From Streptomyces phaeofaciens (GTDB lineage Bacteria; Actinomycetota; Actinomycetes; Streptomycetales; Streptomycetaceae): a stretch of DNA of 64,000 bases. A model generated the notes under the pieces. It saw only the letters and a program-made list of their open reading frames with translations. It ran no database searches and was not told the origin of the DNA. Both the position numbers and the translations under genes were made by a program. Positions within the stretch are counted from its first letter, which is position 1. Each line of letters opens with the position of its first letter. Positions 1-8,647 of this stretch are shown here, in pieces. The stretch covers positions 223,658-287,657 of the forward strand of contig NZ_BMSA01000009.1 of NCBI RefSeq assembly GCF_014648915.1, read 5' to 3'.

Positions 1-126
1 GAACCCGACGTAATAGGGCTCGTCGGCGTACGGCTCCACCTCCAGCAATGCGCTGAACAGGGCCTTCGCCCCGTCGAGGTCCTTGACGGGGTAGATGATC
101 GTCTGAACGCCGGTGGTCGTGGTCAT
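1..126 (-). CDS. VOC (glyoxalase-fold) family protein, N-terminal fragment
   Basis: The first 42 codons of a gene that runs off the left edge. The protein begins MTTTTGVQTIIYPVKDLDGA and continues with a Leu/Glu-rich helix. The phrase 'iiYPVKDLdgAkalF' is the usual first beta strand and helix of vicinal-oxygen-chelate (glyoxalase/bleomycin-resistance) proteins. The start is the ATG at 124-126, with a weak purine-rich stretch upstream. Metal ligands and substrate cannot be judged because most of the protein is outside the window. The following 208 bases hold no gene. Confidence 0.7.
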   Translation of the reverse strand, partial: MTTTTGVQTIIYPVKDLDGAKALFSALLEVEPYADEPYYVGF

Positions 127-307
127 GGCTGGTCGCTCCTCGCTGGTGCGTGGTCCGGCGGGATGCGCCGGTGGTCTCACGCTAGGGCGAGGGACCGGGG
201 GGCCGCTTCTTGAATCCTGACCGGAACGCGCCGCGGGGCCGGTCGTCGCGACCGGCCCCGCCCTCCACGCCTCGACGTGCACGTCACCTGGCGCCGTGCC
301 TCACACC

Positions 308-357
308 GACCCGCGTCTCACCCAGACCCGCGCCTCACGTCGACTCGCGTTTCACCA
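308..357. repeat. Three 17-bp direct repeats at the 3' end of the lacI-type gene
   Basis: Three head-to-tail units of 17 bp (about GACCCGCGYCTCACcca) start at 308, 325 and 342. The last unit overlaps the final codons of the LacI-family gene, whose stop is at 335-337. The units differ at a few positions. No function is evident. The array may be slippage-derived or a weak 3' structure. Confidence 0.5.
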
Positions 358-1369
358 GTTCCGTCGGCAGGATCACCGCCGCCGGGTCCTCGCCCCCTAT
401 CTGGGCGAGCAGCACGCGCACCATCTCGCTGCTGATCCGGTCCCAGGGCTGGCGGATCGTCGTGAGGGAGGGGGTGGCCGCGGTGGCCGCGGGGGAGTCG
501 TCGAACCCGCCGACCGCCACGTCCTCCGGCACCCGCCGGTCGGCCCGCCGGAGTGTCGTCAGCACACCCTGGGCCATCAGGTCGGAGGCGACGAAGACCG
601 CGTCCAGGTCCGGGGCCCGCTCCAGCAGCCGCGCCGCCCCCGCCTCACCGCTGGCCCGGCTGTAGTCGCCGGAGACGACGAGCCGCTCGTCGTAGGCCAC
701 CTCGGCCTCCGCGAGCACCTCCTTGTATCCGGCGAGCCGCTCCACACCGCCCGGGGTGTCCAGTGGTCCGGTGACCACACCGATCCGGCGCCGGCCCTGC
801 GCCAGCAGATGGCGGACCATGTCCCGGGCGCCGTCCCGGTCGTCGGCGGCCACGTAGCTCACCTTGGAGCCGATCCCGATCGGCTTGCCGCAGGCGACGA
901 GCGGGACGCCCGCCTCCCGCAGCTCGCTGGCGATCGGGTCCCCGGAGTGGCTGGAGACCAGCAGCACCCCGTCCACGTGCCCCGCGGTGATGTACCGCGT
1001 GATGCGGCGCCGTTCGTCCTCGGTCCCGGCCAGCATCAGCAGCAGCGGGATGTCGTGCGCGGCCAGCGCCTGGGTGCAGCCGCGCAACAGGACGTTGAAG
1101 TTGGGATCCTCGAAGAACCGCTCCTGCGGCTCGGTCAGCAGGAAGCCGACGGAGTCGGAACGGCCGGTGATCAGGGAGCGGGCGTGCCGGTTCACGACGT
1201 AACCCGTTCTGCGGATGGCGGCGTTGACCGCCTCCTGCGCGGAGGGGCTGACGTAGTGCCCACCGTTGAGCACCCGGGACACGGTGCCTCGTGAGACGCC
1301 CGCCTCCCGTGCCACGTCGTGGATCGTCGGCGGTTTGCGCCGGGCCCCCGCACCATTGTTCATGGTCAT
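335..1369 (-). CDS. LacI-family transcriptional repressor of the galactan locus
   Basis: 344-residue LacI/GalR-type repressor. The N-terminus has the family helix-turn-helix (PTIHDVAREAGVSRGTVSRV) followed by the hinge helix region (VNRHARSLITGRSDSVGFLL). The rest is a periplasmic-binding-protein-like effector domain with typical phrases such as DGVLLVSSHSGDP, IGVVTGPLDTPGG and LDAVFVASDLMAQGVL. The start is the ATG at 1367-1369, which overlaps the permease stop as ATGA, so it is the last gene of the transporter operon and translationally coupled. By context it should repress the galacto-oligosaccharide transporter and the divergent GH42 gene through the palindrome at 4618-4633. This role is analogous to GanR of Bacillus; the inducer (probably galactobiose or galactose) is inferred. 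Confidence 0.9.
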   Translation of the reverse strand: MTMNNGAGARRKPPTIHDVAREAGVSRGTVSRVLNGGHYVSPSAQEAVNAAIRRTGYVVNRHARSLITGRSDSVGFLLTEPQERFFEDPNFNVLLRGCTQALAAHDIPLLLMLAGTEDERRRITRYITAGHVDGVLLVSSHSGDPIASELREAGVPLVACGKPIGIGSKVSYVAADDRDGARDMVRHLLAQGRRRIGVVTGPLDTPGGVERLAGYKEVLAEAEVAYDERLVVSGDYSRASGEAGAARLLERAPDLDAVFVASDLMAQGVLTTLRRADRRVPEDVAVGGFDDSPAATAATPSLTTIRQPWDRISSEMVRVLLAQIGGEDPAAVILPTELVKREST

Positions 1370-2271
1370 GACTTTACGGCTCCGGACAGCAGGTCCAGGC
1401 TCCAGAACCGCTGAATGACCAGGAACAGCGCCACCAGCGGGATGACCGCGAGGAAGGCGCCGGTGATGACCAGCGTGTAGAGCGCCGGAGTGTTGGCGCC
1501 CTGTTCGAGGAGCGTGAACAGACCGAGCGTGAGCGGGAACTTCTCGTCGTCGCTGAGCATGATGTAAGGCAGCAGGAAGTTGTTCCAGATCGCGACGAAC
1601 TGGAACAGGAACACCGTGACCATGCCGGGCACCATCATCGGCAGCGCGATCCGGGTGAAGATCCGCCATTCGCTCGCGCCGTCCATCCGGCCGGCCTCCA
1701 CCACGTCCCCCGGCACGGCCGCGGCCGCGTAGATGCGCGAGAGGTAGACGCCGTACGGGGAGAGGATCTGCGGCAGCAGGACGGACCAGTAGGAGTCCGT
1801 GAGGTCGGCCTTCGCCAGCAGCAGGTACTGCGGTACGGCGAGGATGATCGGCGGCATCAGCACGCCGGCGAGCAGGACGTTGAACATCGTCTCGCGGCCG
1901 CGGAAGCGGTACGTCGCCAGCGCGTAGCCGCTGAACGCGGAGACGCACGTCGACAGCAGGGCGCCGAGCACGGCGTACAGGGCGGAGTTGCCCATCCACT
2001 GCCAGTAGATGCCGTCGCGGTAGGCGTTGAGGTCCTTGACGTTGTCGGTGAAGCCGGTGCCGGGCAGGAACGTGAACGTGGAGAAGAGCTCGCTGCCGGA
2101 CTTGGTGGACGCGATCACCACCCACGCCACCGGGAGGAGACAGTAGACCGCGCCCAGCAGCAGTGTGAGCGTCGGGACCAGCGCGATCCGGCTGCGCAGC
2201 GGTGGACGGCCCCGGGTGGCCCCGGTCGTACCGGCCGCCGAGGGCACCTTCTGTACGGCAAGTGAACTCAT
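1366..2271 (-). CDS. Carbohydrate ABC transporter permease, MalG type
   Basis: 301-residue inner-membrane permease of the MalG/CUT1 class, with about six transmembrane segments. The first is near residues 30-52 (ALVPTLTLLLGAVYCLLPVAW). The conserved cytoplasmic EAA loop reads EAGRMDGASEWRIFTRIALP, near residue 190, and would contact the shared ATPase. It is the second permease of a four-gene operon: its ATG overlaps the stop of the MalF-like gene by four bases, and its own stop overlaps the LacI start in the same way. No ATP-binding subunit lies nearby, as is usual for Streptomyces CUT1 systems that share MsiK. The substrate is inferred from the adjoining GH42 and GH53 enzymes to be beta-1,4-galacto-oligosaccharides. 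Confidence 0.92.
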   Translation of the reverse strand: MSSLAVQKVPSAAGTTGATRGRPPLRSRIALVPTLTLLLGAVYCLLPVAWVVIASTKSGSELFSTFTFLPGTGFTDNVKDLNAYRDGIYWQWMGNSALYAVLGALLSTCVSAFSGYALATYRFRGRETMFNVLLAGVLMPPIILAVPQYLLLAKADLTDSYWSVLLPQILSPYGVYLSRIYAAAAVPGDVVEAGRMDGASEWRIFTRIALPMMVPGMVTVFLFQFVAIWNNFLLPYIMLSDDEKFPLTLGLFTLLEQGANTPALYTLVITGAFLAVIPLVALFLVIQRFWSLDLLSGAVKS

Positions 2272-3203
2272 CGTGCGCCTCCTTGACCGACGTTCCGCTT
2301 GTTCCGGCGGTTCGCGGCCCGCAGGAAGCCGAAGGAGAGCACCAGCGTGGCGAGGGCGATGATCGTGGCCTCGGCCGCCGCCTGGTAGATGTCACCCTTG
2401 CCGAAGGCGTCCTGGTACACCTTCATCAGCGGACTCCAGGTCGTGGACACGGAGTTGGTGAGGGGCTTGATCGTGGTCGGCTCGTTGAACACCTGGAGCG
2501 TCGCGATGATCGAGAAGAAGAAGGTCAGCACCAGCGAGGGTGCCACCATCGGGATCTTGATCCGCAGCGCGATCTGGAGCGGGGTGGCCCCGTCCAGCTT
2601 CGCCGCCTCGTACACCTCGGCCGGAATGGCCTGGAGCGCGGTGTAGATGACGATCATGTTGAAGCCGGTGCCGCCCCAGACCGCGATGTTGGACAGGGCG
2701 CCGTAGAGGGGGCCTCCGTCCAGCAGGTCCGGCTGCGGCAGGCCCAGCGCGTCGAGCACGTAGTAGAAGGGGCTGACGCTCGGCAGGTACAGGAAGCCCC
2801 ACAGCAGCGCCGCCACCACACCGGGGATGGCGTACGGCAGGAAGATCGCGAGCCGGGTGAACGGCGCGAGACGCACCTTCTCGGAGTCCAGCATCAGCGC
2901 GAACACCAGCGCCAGGCCCAGCATCACCGGGACGACGATGCAGCCGTAGCCGAGCACCCGCAGGGCGCCGGCGAGCAGTTCGCTGTCGGTGAGGGAGTCC
3001 GTGTAGTTCTCCAGGCCGGCCCAGACCTCCTTGCGGGCGCCGGTGCCCAGGCCGAGCCCGGAGACCTTCACCTTGTGGAAGCTGAGCCACACCGCGTACC
3101 CGATGGGCAGCGCGAAGAACAGGGCGAAGAGGATCGCCGCGGGAAAGAGGAACGCGTACGGGGCCCCCTTGACCCCGTACGACGTCCGGCGTGCGCTCGT
3201 CAC
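2268..3203 (-). CDS. Carbohydrate ABC transporter permease, MalF type
   Basis: 311-residue partner permease. The reading frame is open far upstream, but the real start is the GTG at 3201-3203, which overlaps the solute-binding-protein stop as GTGA. The protein begins VTSARRTSYGVKGAPYAFLF and enters its first membrane helix at once. It has about six helices and an EAA loop (EAAKLDGATPLQIALRIKIP, near residue 215). It forms the membrane channel with the MalG-type subunit. Together with the binding protein and an ATPase encoded elsewhere it would import galactan-derived oligosaccharides. Confidence 0.92.
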   Translation of the reverse strand: MTSARRTSYGVKGAPYAFLFPAAILFALFFALPIGYAVWLSFHKVKVSGLGLGTGARKEVWAGLENYTDSLTDSELLAGALRVLGYGCIVVPVMLGLALVFALMLDSEKVRLAPFTRLAIFLPYAIPGVVAALLWGFLYLPSVSPFYYVLDALGLPQPDLLDGGPLYGALSNIAVWGGTGFNMIVIYTALQAIPAEVYEAAKLDGATPLQIALRIKIPMVAPSLVLTFFFSIIATLQVFNEPTTIKPLTNSVSTTWSPLMKVYQDAFGKGDIYQAAAEATIIALATLVLSFGFLRAANRRNKRNVGQGGAR

Positions 3204-4519
3204 TCGGAGACCTCGAAGCCCTGCTTCTTCATGTCGGCGACGGTGTCCGCCTGCATCGTGTCCAGGGCGGCGGAGAAGTCCGACTTGTTCTTGGCGGCGG
3301 CGCCGAACGCGTCCTTGAAGGTCGTGTAGGCGACGTTCACGTTCGGGCCCCAGGCCGAGGGCGCGGTCGTCTTCGCGATCTTCGAGGCCAGGGCGTAGAA
3401 CTCCGGCTGCGTCGAGAAGTAGTCCGGCGCGGTGGTGAAGGCGCCGCTGGTCTGGGCGTTCGTGGCGGCGGGGTAGATGCCGCTCTCCTTGGCCAGCGCC
3501 TGGAGGGCCTCGTCGTCGGTGTTCAGCCAGGCGGCGAACTTCGCGGCGGCCTCCTTGTGCTTCGAGTCCGTCGTCACACCGGTGGAGGAGCCGCCCCAGC
3601 TGCCGGTGACGTTCTCGCCGGACGACCACTGGGGGAGCGGGGCCATGGCCCACTTGCCCTTGGTGTCGGGCGCGGCGGTGGTCAGGGTGCCCGGCGCCCA
3701 CACGGCGGAGACCCAGGCGATCTGCTGTCCGGTGTTGAGCGCCTTGTTCCAGGCCGGGGTGTACATCGGCTGGTTGTCGAGGGCGCCCTCCTCGACCAGG
3801 CCGCCCCAGAAGTCGGCGACCTTCTTGGTGGCCGTGTCGTTGATGCCGACCTTCCAGGTGGTGCCGGAGGTGGTCCACCACTGGGCGCCGGCCTGCTGGG
3901 CGAGACCCGCGAAGAGACCGGAGTCGTTGGCGGAGAACGTGGTCAGGTCCACGTCCGGGGCCTTCTTCTTGAGCGCGCGGGCGGTCTCCGCGAACTGCTC
4001 CCAGGTCGCCGGGACCGACAGGCCGTACTTCTTGAAGAGGTCGGCGCGGTAGTAGAACATCATCGGGCCGATGTCCTGCGGCACCGCGTAGACCGCGTCC
4101 GTGCCCAGCGTCGTCTGCTGCCAGACGCCGCCCGCGAACTTGCTCTTGGCGTCGCCGACGTTCTTGCCTATGTCGGCGAGCGCGTCATTGCTGACCAGCG
4201 TCGGCAGCGCCTGGTACTCGGCCTGGACCAGGTCGGGCGCCTTGCCCGCCTTGTGCGCGGTGAGGATCTTGGTGACCAGCGTGTCGCCGGACGCCTGCTT
4301 CTTCACCGTGACGGTGATCTGGTCCTTCTTGCCCGGCCCCTTGTTCCACAGGTCCACGACCTTGTCCATGCCGGGCGTCCAGGTCCAGTACGTCAGCGAG
4401 ACCGGACCGGACTCGGCGCCGCTGTCGTCGTCGGACGAGCCGCAGGCGGCGAGGGCGGTGGCGCCGAGAGTGACGACAACGGCGGTTGTCACGAGGCGAC
4501 GGCGCTTCGTGTTGGGCAT
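3200..4519 (-). CDS. Extracellular sugar-binding lipoprotein of the galacto-oligosaccharide ABC transporter
   Basis: 439-residue family-1 solute-binding protein. The N-terminus (MPNTKRRRLVTTAVVVTLGA then TALAACGSS) is a lipoprotein signal with lipobox LAAC, so the mature protein starts at Cys26 and is tethered to the outer face of the membrane. A short acidic/serine linker follows, then the alpha/beta fold typical of CUT1 binding proteins (SLTYWTWTPGMDKVVDLWNK and later GSSTGVTTDSKHKEAAAKF). The start is the ATG at 4517-4519, preceded by GGGAGAGAT. Longer upstream starts in the same frame lack a ribosome-binding site and would bury the signal peptide. It is first in the operon, downstream of the LacI-type operator. 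Confidence 0.92.
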   Translation of the reverse strand: MPNTKRRRLVTTAVVVTLGATALAACGSSDDDSGAESGPVSLTYWTWTPGMDKVVDLWNKGPGKKDQITVTVKKQASGDTLVTKILTAHKAGKAPDLVQAEYQALPTLVSNDALADIGKNVGDAKSKFAGGVWQQTTLGTDAVYAVPQDIGPMMFYYRADLFKKYGLSVPATWEQFAETARALKKKAPDVDLTTFSANDSGLFAGLAQQAGAQWWTTSGTTWKVGINDTATKKVADFWGGLVEEGALDNQPMYTPAWNKALNTGQQIAWVSAVWAPGTLTTAAPDTKGKWAMAPLPQWSSGENVTGSWGGSSTGVTTDSKHKEAAAKFAAWLNTDDEALQALAKESGIYPAATNAQTSGAFTTAPDYFSTQPEFYALASKIAKTTAPSAWGPNVNVAYTTFKDAFGAAAKNKSDFSAALDTMQADTVADMKKQGFEVSE

Positions 4520-4564
4520 GGATCTCTCCCCTGACCTGGGTCCCCGCCGGGTGCGGGAACCTGC

Positions 4565-4684
4565 CATGCGAACGCATGACCTGGGCTCTCGCCCGTCGCG
4601 AGGCCCTGCCATGCTCTCTGTGAGCGTTCACAGTAGAGAAACATCCCGGACACTTGTCAATGGTTGTTGCTGTGCGGTTATGTT
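4565..4684. promoter_or_regulatory. Divergent promoter with LacI-type operator (galactan locus)
   Basis: The 228-bp gap between the binding-protein and GH42 genes holds CTGTGAGCGTTCACAG at 4618-4633. This is a 16-bp dyad (14 of 16 symmetric) with the central CG typical of LacI-family operators. Reading leftward, TTGACA (4660-4655) with TCTACT or TACTGT about 17-19 bp on gives a promoter for the transporter operon whose -10 abuts the operator. Reading rightward, TTGTCA (4654-4659) and TTATGT (4678-4683) could serve the GH42 gene. A second dyad, CATGCGAACGCATG at 4565-4578, lies in the transporter leader and may be an auxiliary site. Confidence 0.65.
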
Positions 4685-4747
4685 GGGCTCGCACCGCCAC
4701 AGAGTTGTGTGCACGTTCCCAAATGATCGATTTAACGGGAGAGATCC

Positions 4748-6769
4748 ATGCCGGAGACCACACCCAGGGGCCTCACCAGGCTCGCCTTCGGTGGGGACTA
4801 CAACCCCGAGCAGTGGCCGGAAAGCGTCTGGCAGGAGGACGTCCGGCTCATGCGGGAGGCCGGCGTCACGATGGTGAGTGTCGGGATCTTCTCCTGGGCC
4901 CTGCTGGAGCCCTCGCCGGGGGAGTACGACTTCGGCTGGCTGGACCGGATCATCGACCTGCTGCACGAGAACGGCATCCGCGTCGACCTGGGCACCCCCA
5001 CCGTGGTGCCGCCGGTCTGGTTCTACCGGGCCCACCCCGAGGCCCTGCCCGTGACGGCCGAGGGCGTACGCCTGGAGTTCGGCTCCCGTGGGGCCATCTG
5101 TCACAGCAACGCCGACTACCGCGCGGCCGCCGCGAACATCACCACCAGGCTCGCCGAACGCTACGCCGCCCACTCGGCGCTCGCCCTGTGGCACGTCCAC
5201 AACGAGTACGGCGTCCCCGTCTCCGCCTGCTACTGCGACTCCTGCGCCGCCCACTTCCGCCGCTGGCTGGGGACGACGTACGGCGGTGTCGACGCGGTGA
5301 ACGAGGCCTGGGGCACCGCCTTCTGGGGCCAGCGCTACGCGAGCCTCGAGGACATCAACCCGCCGCGCGCCACCCCGACCGTCGGCAATCCCGGCCAGGC
5401 GCTGGACTACCGGCGGTTCGCCGACGCCACCATGCGCGAGAACTTCTGCCGGGAGCGGGACATCCTGCACCGCCTCGCGCCCGGCGTCCCGGTCACCACC
5501 AACTTCATGACGGCCCTCAGCCAGTGCGACTCCGTCGACTACTGGGCCTGGGGCCGCGAGGTCGACCTCGTCACCAACGACCACTACCTGATCACGGACG
5601 GCCGCCGCACCCACGTCAACCTGGCGATGGCCGCCGATCTCACCCGCTCCGTCGCCGGCGGCGCGCCCTGGATCCTGCTCGAACACTCCACCTCGGGCGT
5701 CAACTGGCAGCCGCGCAACCCTGCCAAGGCACCCGGCCAGATGGCCCGCAACTCCCTCGGCCATGTGGCCCGCGGCTCCGAGGGCGCCATGTTCTTCCAG
5801 TGGCGGCAGTCCCGGCGCGGCGCCGAGAAGTTCCACTCGGCCATGGTCCCGCACGGCGGCACCGACACCCGCGTGTGGCGCGAGGTCGTCGAGCTGGGCG
5901 CCTCCTTGGACTCCCTCGCCGCGATCCGGGGCAGCCGCACCGAGGCCGATGTGGCCGTGCTCTGGGACTGGCACTCCTGGTGGGCGCAGAACCTCGACTG
6001 GCGTCCCAGCGAGGACGCCGACCCGCGCGAGCGCGCCGACGCGTTCTACGAGGCGCTCTACGACCGCCACCTCACCGTCGACTTCGCCCACCCGGAGTCC
6101 GACCTGTCGCGGTACCCGCTGGTGGTCGTGCCCGCCCTCTACCTGATGACGGAGGCGGCCGGGAACAACCTGCGGGAGTACGTCGAGAACGGCGGCACCC
6201 TCGTCGTGTCGTTCTTCTCCGGCATCGTCGACGAGCACGACGCCGTCCACGAGGGCGCCTACCCCGGCGCGCTCCGGGACGTCCTGGGCCTGACCGTCGA
6301 GGAGCTCTCCCCGCTGCTGCCCGGCCAGGCCGTGCGGCTGACCGGCCCCGACGGCTCCGAGCTGGCCGGGGACGTGTGGACGGAGTTCGTGGTGCCGCGC
6401 GGCGCGGAGGCCGTCTGGACGTACGCCGACGGCCTCACCGCGGGCCGCCCCGCCGTCACCCGGCACCGGCTCGGCGAGGGCACCGCCTGGTACGTCTCCA
6501 CCCGCCTGGGCCCCGAGGGCCTGGACACCCTGCTCGGCCGGGCCGCCGAGGACGCGGCGATCGCCCCGCGCGCCGACCTGCCCCGGGACGTCGAGGTCGT
6601 ACGCCGCTCCGGTGAGACCGGCAGCTACCTCTTCGCGATCAATCACACCGCCACCGACGCCAAGGTGCCGCTGGACACGTCCGGCACCGAACTGCTGACG
6701 GGCGAACGCGCCGCCGGCCGCCTCGCGGTCCCGGCGGGAGCCGTCCGGGTCGTACGACTCGACGGCTGA
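4748..6769 (+). CDS. GH42 beta-galactosidase
   Basis: 673-residue cytoplasmic glycoside hydrolase family 42 enzyme; no signal peptide is present. The N-terminal TIM barrel opens with GGDYNPEQWPESVWQEDVRL, diagnostic of the family. The acid/base Glu153 sits in WHVHNEYG and the nucleophile Glu312 in LLEHSTSGVNWQ. Cys118 and the CxCxxC group Cys161/163/166 match the structural zinc site of GH42. The trimerisation domain and C-terminal beta domain follow, so the length is normal. ATG 4748 is preceded by GGGAGAGATCC. It hydrolyses terminal beta-galactosyl residues; beside GH53 and the transporter it most likely splits imported beta-1,4-galactobiose and longer galacto-oligosaccharides, like GanA of Bacillus. 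It is transcribed divergently from the transporter. Confidence 0.95.
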   Translation: MPETTPRGLTRLAFGGDYNPEQWPESVWQEDVRLMREAGVTMVSVGIFSWALLEPSPGEYDFGWLDRIIDLLHENGIRVDLGTPTVVPPVWFYRAHPEALPVTAEGVRLEFGSRGAICHSNADYRAAAANITTRLAERYAAHSALALWHVHNEYGVPVSACYCDSCAAHFRRWLGTTYGGVDAVNEAWGTAFWGQRYASLEDINPPRATPTVGNPGQALDYRRFADATMRENFCRERDILHRLAPGVPVTTNFMTALSQCDSVDYWAWGREVDLVTNDHYLITDGRRTHVNLAMAADLTRSVAGGAPWILLEHSTSGVNWQPRNPAKAPGQMARNSLGHVARGSEGAMFFQWRQSRRGAEKFHSAMVPHGGTDTRVWREVVELGASLDSLAAIRGSRTEADVAVLWDWHSWWAQNLDWRPSEDADPRERADAFYEALYDRHLTVDFAHPESDLSRYPLVVVPALYLMTEAAGNNLREYVENGGTLVVSFFSGIVDEHDAVHEGAYPGALRDVLGLTVEELSPLLPGQAVRLTGPDGSELAGDVWTEFVVPRGAEAVWTYADGLTAGRPAVTRHRLGEGTAWYVSTRLGPEGLDTLLGRAAEDAAIAPRADLPRDVEVVRRSGETGSYLFAINHTATDAKVPLDTSGTELLTGERAAGRLAVPAGAVRVVRLDG

Positions 6770-6776
6770 GCCGACT

Positions 6777-6817
6777 CCCCCTCCGCCCGTGGAGCCGCGA
6801 GCCGCGGGCGGAGGGGG
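6777..6817 (+). terminator. Strong hairpin between GH42 and GH53 genes
   Basis: Perfect 13-bp arms CCCCCTCCGCCCG (6777-6789) and CGGGCGGAGGGGG (6805-6817) flank a 15-nt loop just after the GH42 stop. There is no T-run, so it may act as a partial terminator, a Rho-assisted end or an mRNA stabiliser that uncouples GH42 and GH53 levels. Confidence 0.6.
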
Positions 6818-6873
6818 CCCCTCGCCTCGCGAGGGAACCCATCCCCATCACGTCGAAGGGACGACGGACGACG

Positions 6874-8433
6874 ATGTTCCATCCCAGACGCACCCTGCGA
6901 GCCCTGCTGCTCCCGCTCACCGCGGGGCTCGCCCTCACCGCACTGCCCGCGCAGACCGCCCAGGCGGCGAGCACCCTCACCAACGGCGGTTTCGAGACCG
7001 ACGGCGCCGGGGCGGCCACGCCCGGCGGCTGGTCGGAGTACGGCGACACGGGCGCCTCGTTCTCGGAGTCCGGCGGCCACGCCGGCAGCTACCGCCTGAC
7101 CCACTGGGCGTCCACCGCGTACAAGGTGGAGACGTACCAGTACCTCTCCGGACTGACCAACGGCTCCTACAAGCTGTCCGCCTGGGTCCGCTCAGGCGGC
7201 GGCCAGAACTCCGCCTACCTGGCGCTGAAGAACTGCGGCGGCACCGAGCAGCGCACCGACCTGCCGGTGTCCGCGAGCGGATGGATCCATGTCGTCGTCC
7301 CGGTCACGGTGACCACCAACCAGTGCACGATCAGCGTCACCAGTGACGCGAACGCGGGCAACTGGATCAATGTCGACGACCTGACCTTCGCGTCCGGCAC
7401 CTCCGGACTGACCGTCAAGGGCGCCGACATCTCCTCCCTGCCCAAGAGCGAGGCCAAGGGCGGTGTCTACAAGAGCGGTTCGGGCACCACCGGCGACGCG
7501 GTCACCATCCTGAAGAACGCCGGCATGAACTACGCGCGCGTGAAGGTCTGGGTCAACCCGGCCGACGGCTACAACAACAAGACGCGCGTCCTCGCCCTGG
7601 CCAAGCGCGTCAAGGCCGCCGGGCAGAAGCTCCTGGTGGACTTCCACTACTCGGACACCTGGGCCGACCCCGGTGCCCAGTCCAAGCCGGCCGCCTGGGC
7701 GGGCCACTCGTACAGCCAGCTGAAGACGGACGTGTACAACCACACGTACGACGTGCTGAACGCGCTCAAGGCGCAGGGCACCACCGCCGACATGGTCCAG
7801 GTCGGCAACGAGATCAACGGCGGCATGCTGTGGTCCGAGGGCTCCACCGACAACTGGAGCCAGCTGGCCGGTCTGCTCAACTCCGGCTACGACGCCGTCA
7901 AGGCGGTGAGCTCGTCCACCACCGTCGCCCTGCACCTCGCCAAGGGCGGCGATCTGTCCGGCACCCGCTGGTGGTTCGACAGCGCCGTCGCGAACGGTGT
8001 GAAGTTCGACGTGATCGGCCTGTCGTACTACGGCTACTGGCACGGCACTCTCGCCGACTTCCAGACCACGCTGGACGACGCGGCCTCCCGCTACGCCAAG
8101 CCGGTGTACGTCGCCGAGACGGCCTACCCCTTCCGGCTGGACAGCGAGGACACGACCGAGAACATCATCAACCTGACCGACGAGCTGGTCTCCGGCTACC
8201 CGGCGACCGCGGCCGGCCAGCTGGCCTGGATGAACGCCGTCGCGAACATCGTGGAGGCCGTCCCGAACGGCCGTGGTCTCGGCCTCTTCTACTGGGAGGC
8301 GACCTGGACGGCCGTCACCGGCAACGGCTGGGACCCGACCGACGCCTCCTCCGGCAACGGCTGGGAGAACCAGGCCCTGTTCGGCTACGACGACAAGGCC
8401 CTGTCCTCCATGGCGTGGTTCAGCCACCGCTGA
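6874..8433 (+). CDS. Secreted GH53 endo-beta-1,4-galactanase with N-terminal carbohydrate-binding domain
   Basis: 519 residues. A Sec signal peptide (arginines, then LLLPLTAGLALTALPAQTAQA) is cleaved near residue 31. Residues 34-175 form a jelly-roll module of CBM4/CBM61-like type (NGGFETD... GGWSEYGDTG ... NWINVDDLTF). Residues 180-519 are the GH53 barrel starting VKGADISSLPKSEAKGGVY. The acid/base is Glu313 (VQVGNEINGGMLW) and the nucleophile is Glu415 (YVAETAYPF). It cuts the beta-1,4-galactan side chains of pectin outside the cell and so supplies the adjacent ABC transporter and GH42 enzyme. It lies 104 bp after GH42 beyond a hairpin and is probably co-regulated with it by the LacI repressor. 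Confidence 0.95.
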   Translation: MFHPRRTLRALLLPLTAGLALTALPAQTAQAASTLTNGGFETDGAGAATPGGWSEYGDTGASFSESGGHAGSYRLTHWASTAYKVETYQYLSGLTNGSYKLSAWVRSGGGQNSAYLALKNCGGTEQRTDLPVSASGWIHVVVPVTVTTNQCTISVTSDANAGNWINVDDLTFASGTSGLTVKGADISSLPKSEAKGGVYKSGSGTTGDAVTILKNAGMNYARVKVWVNPADGYNNKTRVLALAKRVKAAGQKLLVDFHYSDTWADPGAQSKPAAWAGHSYSQLKTDVYNHTYDVLNALKAQGTTADMVQVGNEINGGMLWSEGSTDNWSQLAGLLNSGYDAVKAVSSSTTVALHLAKGGDLSGTRWWFDSAVANGVKFDVIGLSYYGYWHGTLADFQTTLDDAASRYAKPVYVAETAYPFRLDSEDTTENIINLTDELVSGYPATAAGQLAWMNAVANIVEAVPNGRGLGLFYWEATWTAVTGNGWDPTDASSGNGWENQALFGYDDKALSSMAWFSHR

Positions 8434-8455
8434 TCCACCGACGCTCTCACCCTCA

Positions 8456-8486
8456 GGGGCCCGGCCGCACCCCGCGGCCGGGCCCC
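8456..8486 (+). terminator. Terminator hairpin after GH53 galactanase
   Basis: Perfect 13-bp stem GGGGCCCGGCCGC (8456-8468) and its complement (8474-8486) with a 5-nt loop, 22 bp after the stop. GC-rich hairpins without a T tail are common Streptomyces terminators. Confidence 0.7.
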
Positions 8487-8520
8487 GCCCCGTTCCCCGG
8501 CCGTTCCCCGCCCGTGTTCC

Positions 8521-8547
8521 GAACACCCTTATACGGCAAGGGTGTTC
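8521..8547. promoter_or_regulatory. 27-bp inverted repeat upstream of the small HTH regulator
   Basis: GAACACCCTT (8521-8530) and AAGGGTGTTC (8538-8547) are perfect 10-bp arms around a 7-bp AT-containing centre (ATACGGC). They lie about 100 bp before the ArsR-like gene. The two-half-site layout fits a dimeric regulator operator, possibly autoregulatory. It could also be a transcribed hairpin. Confidence 0.5.
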
Positions 8548-8647
8548 GATCCAGGCCAAGGGTCGCGGAGTTCGGGACACGGCGGCCCGTGCTGCGGAAC
8601 AGTGGGAAGACGCGGTACCGAGGAGGTCCGGACGGAGGGGGACGACG

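Noticed and set aside
4565..4578. CATGCGAACGCATG as the main galactan operator
   Set aside because: It lies in the untranslated leader, lacks the central CG typical of LacI-family sites and is less well placed than 4618-4633. It is kept only as a possible auxiliary site.
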